A stretch of DNA of 9,067 nucleotides, from positions 1 to 9,067 of the forward strand of contig DAOUWX010000062.1 of NCBI GenBank assembly GCA_030666935.1, in the 5' to 3' direction. Origin of the DNA: Atribacterota bacterium (GTDB lineage Bacteria > Atribacterota > Phoenicimicrobiia > Phoenicimicrobiales > Phoenicimicrobiaceae). The notes under the pieces are model-generated. The model did no database searches. It was given only the letters and a program-made list of their open reading frames with translations, and had not been told where the DNA came from. Shown piece by piece: positions 1-5,430 of this stretch. A program made the translations under genes and the position numbers. Numbering within the stretch: the stretch's first letter is position 1; every line of letters starts with the position of its first letter.

Positions 1-40
1 AAGTCAAACTACCAAAAAACTAATTCTAATAAAAAACTTT

Positions 41-415
41 TTACCTTTTTTTATTCTTTAATTTTTCTAAAAATTCAATTACAGCAAAAGGTGCAGCATC
101 GCCTTTGCGAAATCCAGTTTTCAAAATACGTGGGTAACCGCCATTTCTCTCCAAATACTTTGGACTAATTTCTTCAAACAATACTTTGGAAGCTTTTTTA
201 TTTCTTATAACTTTTTGCACCTCTCTCTGAGATTGCAAGTTATTAATTTTAGCTATAGTTACTAATTTTTCTACATACTTTCGAACTTCTTTTGCTTTTG
301 TATATGTGGTTTCAATTTTTTTGTAAGTTATGAGTGAAGTAGATAAATTGGCCAATAAAGAGCTTCTATGACTACTACTGCGACCTAATTTCCCTTTTAA
401 TTTCTTATGCCTCAT
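41..415 (-). CDS. rplQ: 50S ribosomal protein L17
   Basis: L17 is a large-subunit protein that binds 23S rRNA near the peptide exit tunnel. The 124-residue product has the usual bacterial length. It opens with MRHKKLKGKLGR, carries the family core GGYPRI at 92-97, and has GDAAPFAVIEF at 105-115 near the C-terminus. The start is ATG, with AGGAGG ending 9 bases upstream inside the last codons of rpoA. Only one base separates the rpoA stop from this ATG, so translational coupling to rpoA is likely. It is the last gene of the cluster in this window. The 40 bases beyond its TAA are A+T-rich and show no hairpin, so I cannot say where the transcript ends. Identification is secure. Confidence 0.97.
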   Translation of the reverse strand: MRHKKLKGKLGRSSSHRSSLLANLSTSLITYKKIETTYTKAKEVRKYVEKLVTIAKINNLQSQREVQKVIRNKKASKVLFEEISPKYLERNGGYPRILKTGFRKGDAAPFAVIEFLEKLKNKKR

Positions 416-416
416 C

Positions 417-1379
417 CTAAATATCCTCCTGGTGCGTTTTTTCGCCTAAGACAAATCCATACTTAGTCATTTTCTCTTTTATTTCATCTAAAGATTTCTT
501 TCCTAAATTCTTTATCTTTATAACCTCCATCGGAGAGTAGTTAACTAAATCTCTCAATATATTTATATTGGATTTTTTTAGGCAATTATACGAGCGAACT
601 GAAAAATCTAGTTCTTCAATGGTTTTATTTAAGATTTTTTCTTTTTCGCTCTTTTCTTTTTCTTCTCTTGAAATAAGTTCGCCCTCTAATTCAATATCTT
701 CAGGAGAAAACTTAGTAAATACCTTTAAATATTTAATCAATATATTTGCTGATTTACTCAAAGCTTCATCGGGTAAAATACTTTTATTAGTAAATATTTC
801 CAACGTTAATTTATCGTAATTAGAAAATTGACTCAGACTGGCGGTTTCCACATTATAGCGTGCCTTCGTAATAGGTGAAAAAAAAGAATCAATAAAAATG
901 GTATCTACTGATTTATCCGACTTTTTATTTTTTTCAGCAAGTAAGTAACCCATTCCTTTTTCAACTACTATCTCCATATCTAGTTTAGCGTTGCTATTTA
1001 AAGTAGCTATCTTTAAATCAGGATTAAGTATTTCTACATTAATATTGGGGGTTATATCTGCTGCAGTTACTATTTTTTTACCTTTTGTCTTTAATTTTAA
1101 AATCTGTGGTTCATCGGTAAATATTTTAACTACTAATTCTTTAATATTTAAAATTATTTCAATTACATCTTCTTTTATTCCTGGAATAGTATCAAATTCA
1201 TGGGTAATTCCTTCAATCCTAATAGCGGTTGCAGCCGCTCCCCACATGGAAGATAATAAAGTTCTTCTAAGTGAGTTGCCAAGGGTAACACCGTAACCTT
1301 TTTCTAATGGTTCTATGATAAACTTTCCATAATTATCTGATAAATCTTCCACTTTAATTTTTATCTTATTAATATCCAT
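417..1379 (-). CDS. rpoA: DNA-directed RNA polymerase subunit alpha
   Basis: The alpha subunit nucleates RNA polymerase assembly as a dimer and contacts UP elements and activators. The N-terminal domain has the dimer motif EPLEKGYGVTLGNSLRR at about 23-39, followed by a flexible, highly charged linker (EEKEKSEKEK). The C-terminal domain has SVRSYNCLK at about 260-268, whose Arg matches the DNA-contacting R265 of E. coli, and NLGKKSLDEIK at about 291-301. I chose the ATG at 1379 (320 residues). An in-frame TTG at 1388 lies only 3 bases from the Shine-Dalgarno, whereas the ATG lies 12 bases from it, the same spacing seen for the unambiguous rpsD and rpsM starts. The GTG at 1382, 9 bases away, remains possible. 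It lies between rpsD and rplQ, as in the classical alpha operon. Confidence 0.97.
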   Translation of the reverse strand: MDINKIKIKVEDLSDNYGKFIIEPLEKGYGVTLGNSLRRTLLSSMWGAAATAIRIEGITHEFDTIPGIKEDVIEIILNIKELVVKIFTDEPQILKLKTKGKKIVTAADITPNINVEILNPDLKIATLNSNAKLDMEIVVEKGMGYLLAEKNKKSDKSVDTIFIDSFFSPITKARYNVETASLSQFSNYDKLTLEIFTNKSILPDEALSKSANILIKYLKVFTKFSPEDIELEGELISREEKEKSEKEKILNKTIEELDFSVRSYNCLKKSNINILRDLVNYSPMEVIKIKNLGKKSLDEIKEKMTKYGFVLGEKTHQEDI

Positions 1380-1391
1380 CACCTTCAATGC

Positions 1392-1398
1392 CCTCCTT
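1392..1398 (-). promoter_or_regulatory. Shine-Dalgarno of rpoA (start choice)
   Basis: Reads AAGGAGG on the minus strand. It lies 3 bases from an in-frame TTG (1388), 9 from GTG (1382) and 12 from ATG (1379). The 3-base gap is too short for normal initiation, so the annotated start is moved downstream of the TTG. Confidence 0.7.
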
Positions 1399-1424
1399 CT
1401 TTAGGTATAGGAAACCCAAAAATA

Positions 1425-2057
1425 TTAACGAGAATAATACTCAACTACCAACTTTTCCTCTACCGGTAAATTTAATTCTTCTTTAGAAGGAAATTTTATT
1501 ATCTTTCCTTTTAAGTTCTCAGCATCAAACTCTAACCAAGAGGGGATAGTGACCTCTATCTTCCCTTCTTTAATTTCTTTAATATTTTCGATATTTCCGC
1601 TCTTTTCTTTAATCTCAACCACATCATTAATATCAACCTGATAAGAAGGTATATTCACTTTTTTTCCATTAACTAATATATGTGAATGCATGACCAATTG
1701 CCGAGCATGGGCTCTTGATTTAGTTATACCAAATCGATAAACTATATTATCTAATCTCCTCTCTAGTAATTCTAAGAAATTTTCTCCAGTAACGCCTTTT
1801 TTCTTCTCAGCTTTTTCAAAAAGATTTTTGAATTGCTTTTCCAATAATCCATAATATTTTCTAAGTTTCTGTTTTTCTCTTAATCTTACGCCATAGGTAG
1901 ACAATTTTCTTATCCTTGTCTTTTTTGCATTTTTACCGGGCAACGAAGCACCTTTTTCTATTGGACATTTATCAGAATAACACCTATCTCCTTTTAAAAA
2001 TAACTTTACTGTTTCCCTGCGGCACAATTTACATACCGCACCTGTATATCTTGCCAT
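1425..2057 (-). CDS. rpsD: 30S ribosomal protein S4, zinc-binding type
   Basis: S4 is a primary 16S rRNA binder that starts assembly of the small-subunit body; in several bacteria it also represses its own operon. The ATG at 2057 gives 210 residues beginning MARYTGAVCKLC, the near-universal S4 start. Cys9, Cys12, Cys26 and Cys31 form the four-cysteine zinc site found in Thermus-type S4. The S4 RNA-binding domain starts at about LERRLDNIVYR (98-108) and continues through RAHARQLV and HILVNGKKV. A longer frame starting at TTG 2066 would add MLY, but that TTG is only 3 bases from the Shine-Dalgarno, so it is rejected. About 200 bases upstream, before rpsK, are repeat-rich and gene-free. I saw no recognisable S4 target pseudoknot. 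Confidence 0.97.
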   Translation of the reverse strand: MARYTGAVCKLCRRETVKLFLKGDRCYSDKCPIEKGASLPGKNAKKTRIRKLSTYGVRLREKQKLRKYYGLLEKQFKNLFEKAEKKKGVTGENFLELLERRLDNIVYRFGITKSRAHARQLVMHSHILVNGKKVNIPSYQVDINDVVEIKEKSGNIENIKEIKEGKIEVTIPSWLEFDAENLKGKIIKFPSKEELNLPVEEKLVVEYYSR

Positions 2058-2069
2058 ATATAACAAAAT

Positions 2070-2076
2070 CCTCCTT
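2070..2076 (-). promoter_or_regulatory. Shine-Dalgarno of rpsD (long spacing)
   Basis: Reads AAGGAGG on the minus strand and ends 12 bases before the conserved MARY start. Because that protein start is essentially invariant, this establishes that 12-base spacing is tolerated here, and it guides the rpoA start call. Confidence 0.75.
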
Positions 2077-2111
2077 ATTTTCTAAAAATTTTATAATAGA
2101 AAATTTTAATC

Positions 2112-2199
2112 TAAATTAGTTAACTGGTTTAATAGTTAACTAATTAGCTAGTGTAATAATAATAACTCATTTACTAATTAATCATTAAGTAGCTAACAA
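2112..2199. repeat. Octameric quasi-repeat array, rpsK-rpsD spacer
   Basis: Read in eights from 2112 on the plus strand, the units include TTAACTGG, TTTAATAG, TTAACTAA, TTAGCTAG, TGTAATAA and TAATAACT, and decay after that. It contains a perfect 12-base inverted repeat: AATTAGTTAACT at 2114-2125 and its complement at 2134-2145, with an 8-base loop. In the transcript this would be an A+U-rich hairpin in the leader just upstream of rpsD. The same word family recurs in the secY-adk spacer (5431-5536). Confidence 0.6.
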
Positions 2200-2224
2200 A
2201 TTTATCTTGTATTTTATATTTGAA

Positions 2225-2258
2225 ACTAACGACTATTCGCTATTCACTAACGACTAAT
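2225..2258 (-). repeat. Heptameric array, AATAGTC/GTTAGTG family, next to the rpsK stop
   Basis: On the plus strand the units are ACTAACG, ACTATTC, GCTATTC, ACTAACG, ACTAAT(T). The 11-mer ACTAACGACTA occurs twice (2225-2235 and 2246-2256), 21 bases apart, which is three units. Adjacent units match at 18 of 28 positions by hand count. The complement of 2240-2256 matches 8293-8309 exactly over 17 bases, so this is an inverted copy of the array beside rplR. The array touches the rpsK stop codon, which begins at base 2259 of this window. Confidence 0.7.
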
Positions 2259-2654
2259 TTATATCCTTCTTTGTTTTGGGGGCCTGCAACCGTTATGTGG
2301 AATTGGGGTAACATCCTTAATCATATTAACTTTTAAACCTACTGCTTGCAAAGATCTAATTGCTGTTTCTCGCCCTGGACCAGGACCCTTTACTAATACA
2401 TCCACTTCCTTTAATCCTTGATCCATAGCTTTTTTAGCCACCGATTCAGCGGTCATTTGAGCAGCAAAAGAGGTACTTTTTTTACTTCCTTTATAACCCA
2501 TATTCCCCGCACTAGACCAGGCAATTACATTTCCATCTCCATCTGTAATGGTAACTATAGTATTGTTAAAAGTAGATTGGATGTGAACTACCCCTAAAAC
2601 TATATTTTTTTTTATTTTCTTCTTGGTTTTCTTTATTTTTTTCTTATTAGCCAA
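2259..2654 (-). CDS. rpsK: 30S ribosomal protein S11
   Basis: S11 sits on the small-subunit platform and contacts rRNA near the E-site mRNA path. The 131-residue protein has the usual length. It shows a lysine-rich N-terminal tail, HIQSTFNNTIVTITD at about 24-38, KGPGPGRETAIRSLQ at 89-103 and DVTPIPHNGCRPPKQRR at 114-130, the family signature near the C-terminus. The start is TTG: no in-frame ATG exists near the N-terminus, the MANKK beginning fits the family, and AAGGAG ends 7 bases upstream. It lies 34 bases downstream of rpsM. Its TAA stop abuts the heptameric array that fills part of the spacer before rpsD. Confidence 0.96.
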   Translation of the reverse strand: MANKKKIKKTKKKIKKNIVLGVVHIQSTFNNTIVTITDGDGNVIAWSSAGNMGYKGSKKSTSFAAQMTAESVAKKAMDQGLKEVDVLVKGPGPGRETAIRSLQAVGLKVNMIKDVTPIPHNGCRPPKQRRI

Positions 2655-2688
2655 TTAAATTCTCCTTTCAGTATCTAAATCTAAGATA

Positions 2689-3066
2689 TTACATACTTTT
2701 CTTTTTTCTTGCTCCTACTGTTTTCTTGGGCCCTTTTCTGGTTCTCGCATTAGTTTTAGTTCTTTGACCCCTCACAGTTAATCCCTTTCGATGTCTTAAA
2801 CCTCTATACGAACCTATATCCATAAGCCTTTTTATAGAGGTAGTAATTTCACTTCTACATTCTCCTTCTACTTTATAATTTTTATCAATAATTCCCTTTA
2901 TCTTATTTATCTCTTCTTCGGTTAGATCTTTTGCCCTGGTATCCAAATTAACTTTTGATTCTTTTAATATGGAACGAGCGCTGGTAATACCAATTCCATA
3001 GATATAAGTTAAAGCGTATTCAATTCTCTTATTTCTTGGTAAATCTACTCCAGCTATTCTGGCCAT
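2689..3066 (-). CDS. rpsM: 30S ribosomal protein S13
   Basis: S13 lies in the small-subunit head, where it contacts the P-site tRNA and forms bridges to the large subunit. The 125-residue product begins MARIAGVDLPRNKRIEYALTYIYGIG, an N-terminal helix-two-turn-helix region in full agreement with the family. It carries RGLRHRKGL at 88-96 and VRGQRTKTNARTRKGPKK thereafter, the tRNA-facing basic tail. The ATG is preceded by AAGGAGG with a 12-base gap; a TAA two codons upstream rules out an earlier start. It follows rpmJ by 24 bases, the standard rpmJ-rpsM order. Confidence 0.97.
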   Translation of the reverse strand: MARIAGVDLPRNKRIEYALTYIYGIGITSARSILKESKVNLDTRAKDLTEEEINKIKGIIDKNYKVEGECRSEITTSIKRLMDIGSYRGLRHRKGLTVRGQRTKTNARTRKGPKKTVGARKKKSM

Positions 3067-3090
3067 ATCTTAATATATCCTCCTTTAAAA

Positions 3091-3207
3091 TTATTTCCCC
3101 TGTCTCTGTTTATGCTTTGGATTACTACAAATTACTCTTATTTTGCCTTTTCTCTTTATTATTTTACATTTTGCACACATTTTTTTGACCGATGATCTTA
3201 CTTTCAT
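3091..3207 (-). CDS. rpmJ: 50S ribosomal protein L36, zinc-binding type
   Basis: This short gene encodes 38 residues, which I translated by hand. L36 is a small zinc-ribbon protein that stabilises 23S rRNA near the L11/L7-L12 stalk base. The product starts MKVRSSVKKMCAKCK and ends with PKHKQRQGK. The zinc ligands Cys11, Cys14, Cys27 and His32 are all present, making this the C+ form rather than the cysteine-free paralogue. The start is ATG, with GGAGG ending 10 bases upstream and a TAA stop. Its place between infA and rpsM is the classical one. A 242-base repeat-rich spacer separates it from infA upstream, so co-translation with infA is unlikely although co-transcription is plausible. Confidence 0.96.
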   Translation of the reverse strand: MKVRSSVKKMCAKCKIIKRKGKIRVICSNPKHKQRQGK

Positions 3208-3221
3208 TTATTTCCTTCCTC

Positions 3222-3263
3222 CACGTATTATATAGTATCTCGTCGTCGTATCTTATATCTCGT
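3222..3263 (-). repeat. Heptameric array, ACGAGAT family (inverted copy), rpmJ leader
   Basis: On the plus strand the units are roughly CACGTAT, TATATAG, TATCTCG, TCGTCGT, ATCTTAT, ATCTCGT. The complement reads ACGAGAT, ATAAGAT, ACGACGA, CGAGATA, the same family as the array at 3415-3449 but in the opposite orientation. It begins inside the Shine-Dalgarno region of rpmJ. It is more degenerate than its partner. Confidence 0.5.
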
Positions 3264-3316
3264 TAGAAAATTCATTTTGCCTATATAATCATTTATTATC
3301 AAATTGAATATTTAAT

Positions 3317-3358
3317 GCGAGAAGCGTAAAGTCATAAATCAAAACCTATCTTAAAACT
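3317..3358. repeat. Weak heptameric array, A-rich
   Basis: Units read in sevens: GCGAGAA, GCGTAAA, GTCATAA, ATCAAAA, CCTATCT, TAAAACT. The first two share GCG at the start, and later units share only A-runs. It is similar in style to 5232-5273 in the secY-adk spacer. Low certainty when taken alone. Confidence 0.35.
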
Positions 3359-3370
3359 GATTGGGTATCT

Positions 3371-3412
3371 AGAATTCAGGAGCCAGGAATCTGGTTTCTG
3401 AATTCTATATTT
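3371..3412. repeat. Heptameric array forming a 16-bp hairpin
   Basis: Units: AGAATTC, AGGAGCC, AGGAATC, TGGTTTC, TGAATTC, TATATTT; adjacent units match at 22 of 35 positions by hand count. The outer units are also complementary: 3371-3386 pairs with 3391-3406 around a 4-base GAAT loop. All 16 pairs hold on the plus strand if two G-T wobbles are allowed. In the minus-strand transcript of the operon those two become A-C mismatches. A T-run follows on the plus strand only, where there is no gene to terminate. Confidence 0.55.
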
Positions 3413-3414
3413 TT

Positions 3415-3449
3415 TACGAGATACGATTCACTAGATACGAGATACGAAT
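3415..3449 (+). repeat. Heptameric array, TACGAGA family, next to the infA stop
   Basis: Units: TACGAGA, TACGATT, CACTAGA, TACGAGA, TACGAAT; adjacent units match at 18 of 28 positions. The 12-mer TACGAGATACGA occurs twice, 21 bases apart (3415-3426 and 3436-3447). The array ends at the base before the infA TGA stop codon (3450-3452). Together with 3222-3263 it brackets the infA-rpmJ spacer as an inverted pair. Confidence 0.7.
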
Positions 3450-3665
3450 TCATAATCTATATACAATTCTACCTTGGGTTAAATCATAAGGTGACATTTC
3501 AACTTTCACTCTGTCTCCAGGTAATATTCTAATAAAATGCATCCTGATTTTACCTGAAATGTGGGCTAATATTTCGCAACCATTTTCCAGTTCAACCCGA
3601 AAAGTAGCATTTGGCAAGGACTGAATAACTTTACCTTGCATTTCTATACACTTTTCTTTTACCAT
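3450..3665 (-). CDS. infA: Translation initiation factor IF-1
   Basis: IF-1 is a single OB-fold (S1-like) protein that occupies the ribosomal A site during initiation and assists IF-2 and IF-3. The ATG at 3665 gives 71 residues. Family landmarks in order are EMQGKVIQSLPNATFRVELENG at about 8-29 (in part), AHISGKIR at about 34-41, RILPGD at 46-51, and MSPYDLTQGRIVYR at 57-70. The TTG directly upstream (3668) would add one Met. The ATG is preferred because GGAGG ends 8 bases before it, against 5 for the TTG. The gene follows map after 58 bases. It ends in TGA, unlike its neighbours rpmJ and rpsM, and a heptameric array begins right at this stop. Confidence 0.96.
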   Translation of the reverse strand: MVKEKCIEMQGKVIQSLPNATFRVELENGCEILAHISGKIRMHFIRILPGDRVKVEMSPYDLTQGRIVYRL

Positions 3666-3723
3666 CAATTATTCCTCCGCCTAAATACATTTTTCTCAAA
3701 CTATTGACAAACTGTTAATTTAT

Positions 3724-4482
3724 TTAAATATTAGTTAATATTTCGTTACCATCTGCAGTTATAGCTATAGAATGTTCAAAATGTGCTGATCGGCTTCCGT
3801 CTTCTGTCACAACTGTCCATCCATTATTACAAAGTCTTGTTTTATAAGCGCCCATATTTACCATAGGTTCAAGTGCTAATACCATTCCCTCTTCCAACTT
3901 TAAACCAGTATGAGAAACACCATAATTAGGTATCTGTGGTTCTTCGTGCAAATAACAACCCACTCCATGGCCCACATATTCTCTTACTACAGAAAAATGT
4001 GATTTTTCTACTGTTCCCTGGATGGCAAAAGAAATATCCCCTAATCTATTACCTATAATGGCTTTCTCTATACCTTTAAACAAAGATTTTTTAGTTACCT
4101 CTAAAAGTTTTTGTTCTTTTGGCTTTATTCTCCCCACGGGAACTGTAATCGCAGTATCACCATAATAACCTTCTAAATTTGTTCCAATATCAATACTTAC
4201 AATATCCCCTTCTCTCAATCTTCTCTTTCCAGGAATACCGTGAACCACTTCTTCATTTATAGAAACACATATAGAATGCTGGAATTTATTTTTTTCTATT
4301 CCATAACCTTTGAATGCGGGTTTTGCTCCATGTCTTATTATATAATCCTCAGCAATCCTATCCAACTCTAAAGTAGTAATTCCTTCTTTTATATTTTCTA
4401 ATATTTTATTTAAGGCGCTTGCTGCTAATTTGCAACTCTTTCTTATGCATTTAATTTCTTCGGAAGACTTTAAAATTACCAT
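3724..4482 (-). CDS. map: Methionine aminopeptidase, type I
   Basis: This cytosolic dimetal peptidase removes the initiator methionine from nascent proteins with small second residues. The 252-residue protein has no N-terminal extension, as in type Ia enzymes. All five metal ligands are visible: Asp98 (SIDIG), Asp109 (YYGDT), His172 (GHGVG), Glu205 (LEPM) and Glu236 (EHS). His81 (HGIPG) and His179 (LHEEP), which contact the substrate, are also present. It starts MVILKSSEEI, the normal family beginning, 7 bases after the adk stop. No Shine-Dalgarno lies at a workable distance (a GAGGA sits about 16 bases upstream, inside adk), so translation probably depends on reinitiation after adk. That last point is inference. 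Confidence 0.97.
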   Translation of the reverse strand: MVILKSSEEIKCIRKSCKLAASALNKILENIKEGITTLELDRIAEDYIIRHGAKPAFKGYGIEKNKFQHSICVSINEEVVHGIPGKRRLREGDIVSIDIGTNLEGYYGDTAITVPVGRIKPKEQKLLEVTKKSLFKGIEKAIIGNRLGDISFAIQGTVEKSHFSVVREYVGHGVGCYLHEEPQIPNYGVSHTGLKLEEGMVLALEPMVNMGAYKTRLCNNGWTVVTEDGSRSAHFEHSIAITADGNEILTNI

Positions 4483-4489
4483 AATTCTA

Positions 4490-5137
4490 TTAATGCATTC
4501 CTCGTAAAACTTTCTTGATCGCTAAAAAAGCATTCTCACTTAAATTAGCATCTATCACTTTTAGTAATTTTTTTTCTTTATAATATTTTTTTAAAGGTGT
4601 AGTTTGTTTAGCAAATACTTTCAATCTATTTTTTATAGTCTCTTCTTTGTCATCCGCTCGCTGATACAACTCTCCACCACAAAGATCACAGGTATTATCT
4701 TTTTTGGGAGGATTAAATGACAAATTATAATTAGTGCTACATTTTTTACATACTCTACGGTTAGACAACCTTTGTATTATTTCAGAAAAAGGAATCTCAA
4801 AGTAAAATACATAATCAATGTATTTATTGAGCTCTTTATTTAATTCCTCTAATGAATTCACCTGTTTAATATTTCGGGGAAAGCCGTCAAAAATATAACC
4901 ATTTTTGCAATCTTCCTGCTTTATTCTTTCTTTTATTATTTCCAGGATAATATGGTCAGGTACTAAACCACCTTTTCTCATAATATTCTCAACTTCTATG
5001 CCCAGCTTATTCTTTTTATCTATTGCTTCTCTTAAGATTACCCCTGTTGAAATTACCGGAATATTTAATTCTGCCTGCAACCTTTTTGCTACCGTTCCTT
5101 TTCCTCCACCTGGAGGGCCTAACAAGATTAACCTCAT
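4490..5137 (-). CDS. adk: Adenylate kinase, long form with zinc-type lid
   Basis: It interconverts 2 ADP with ATP + AMP in the cytosol. The 215-residue length fits the long bacterial form. Domains in order: P-loop GPPGGGKGT at 7-15; AMP-binding STG at 30-32 and Arg36; DGFPRN at 84-89 with Gln92; lid with Cys130, Cys133, Cys150 and Cys153, a CX2C-X16-CX2C zinc site; then RADDKEETIKNRL at 160-172. One oddity is that the residue after STG is Val33, where most adenylate kinases, including E. coli, have Asp. The rest of the active site looks intact. The start is ATG preceded by a weak GAAAGGGA. A 408-base gene-free spacer lies upstream, so it may have its own promoter, but I could not identify one. 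Confidence 0.96.
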   Translation of the reverse strand: MRLILLGPPGGGKGTVAKRLQAELNIPVISTGVILREAIDKKNKLGIEVENIMRKGGLVPDHIILEIIKERIKQEDCKNGYIFDGFPRNIKQVNSLEELNKELNKYIDYVFYFEIPFSEIIQRLSNRRVCKKCSTNYNLSFNPPKKDNTCDLCGGELYQRADDKEETIKNRLKVFAKQTTPLKKYYKEKKLLKVIDANLSENAFLAIKKVLRGMH

Positions 5138-5200
5138 AACTTTCCCTTTCTTTTTAATTCAGTTGTCCTGCTTTAGTTAGTCGATAGTATTAAATTCAGG

Positions 5201-5228
5201 TTTTCAGTTATCAGCATACAGCTAATAA
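5201..5228 (+). repeat. Heptameric array, TTTTCAG family, copy 1
   Basis: Units: TTTTCAG, TTATCAG, CATACAG, CTAATAA. The CAG ending is shared by the first three units. The first unit is identical to the units at 5320-5326 and 5327-5333. Confidence 0.55.
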
Positions 5229-5231
5229 TTT

Positions 5232-5273
5232 AAAACTAAGAGCGAAAAACCATAATTCAAAACTCATAAATAG
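5232..5273. repeat. Weak heptameric array, A-rich
   Basis: Units: AAAACTA, AGAGCGA, AAAACCA, TAATTCA, AAACTCA, TAAATAG. Five of the six end in A, and four have CT, CC or TC just before it. Degenerate; supported mainly by continuity with the arrays on either side. It overlaps the next array by five bases. Confidence 0.4.
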
Positions 5274-5303
5274 TCGCTAGCCGTTAGTGAATAGTCGTAA
5301 GTA
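5269..5303 (+). repeat. Heptameric array, AATAGTC/GTTAGTG family
   Basis: Units: AATAGTC, GCTAGCC, GTTAGTG, AATAGTC, GTAAGTA. The unit AATAGTC recurs 21 bases apart. Bases 5282-5295 match 8297-8310 exactly over 14 bases, and the family also occurs inverted at 2225-2258. The TAG triplet recurs every 7 bases, so it falls in all three plus-strand frames. Confidence 0.65.
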
Positions 5304-5319
5304 AAAAATACAAAACTAG

Positions 5320-5347
5320 TTTTCAGTTTTCAGTTCACTGTAAATAC
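5320..5347 (+). repeat. Heptameric array, TTTTCAG family, copy 2
   Basis: Units: TTTTCAG, TTTTCAG, TTCACTG, TAAATAC. The first two are a perfect tandem pair and match the unit at 5201-5207. Confidence 0.6.
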
Positions 5348-5355
5348 AGGCTTTT

Positions 5356-5425
5356 TAAACTTGGAACTTGCAACCTGTAACCCGAAACTTATTACTTGTC
5401 ACACATTACTCATTACTTACCACTG
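5356..5425 (+). repeat. Ten-unit heptameric array, NNNACNN family
   Basis: Units: TAAACTT, GGAACTT, GCAACCT, GTAACCC, GAAACTT, ATTACTT, GTCACAC, ATTACTC, ATTACTT, ACCACTG. Positions 4 and 5 are A and C in all ten. Adjacent units agree at 40 of 63 positions by hand count, roughly twice what base composition would give. It is the longest and clearest array in the window. Confidence 0.75.
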
Positions 5426-5430
5426 TATTT

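Noticed and set aside
568..1296. Plus-strand open frames opposite rpoA
   Set aside because: They are low-complexity mirror frames of rpoA, with no recognisable protein family and no Shine-Dalgarno. The same reasoning applies to the plus-strand frames opposite adk, secY, rplO and rplF.
3371..3415. Stem plus T-run read as a rho-independent terminator
   Set aside because: The T-run follows the stem only on the plus strand, where no gene exists upstream. On the operon strand the stem has two mismatches and no U-tract after it.
3450..3668. Longer infA, rpoA, rpsD and rplR starting at upstream TTG or GTG codons
   Set aside because: For rpoA, rpsD and rplR those codons lie 3 bases or less from, or overlap, the Shine-Dalgarno. 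For infA, ATG at 8 bases is better placed than TTG at 5. Family N-termini also favour the shorter forms, most clearly for S4.
3704..3732. TTGACA followed 17 bases later by AATATT on the plus strand in the map-infA gap
   Set aside because: The -10 match is poor, the direction is antisense to every gene here and it points into map. In such A+T-rich sequence a chance match is likely.
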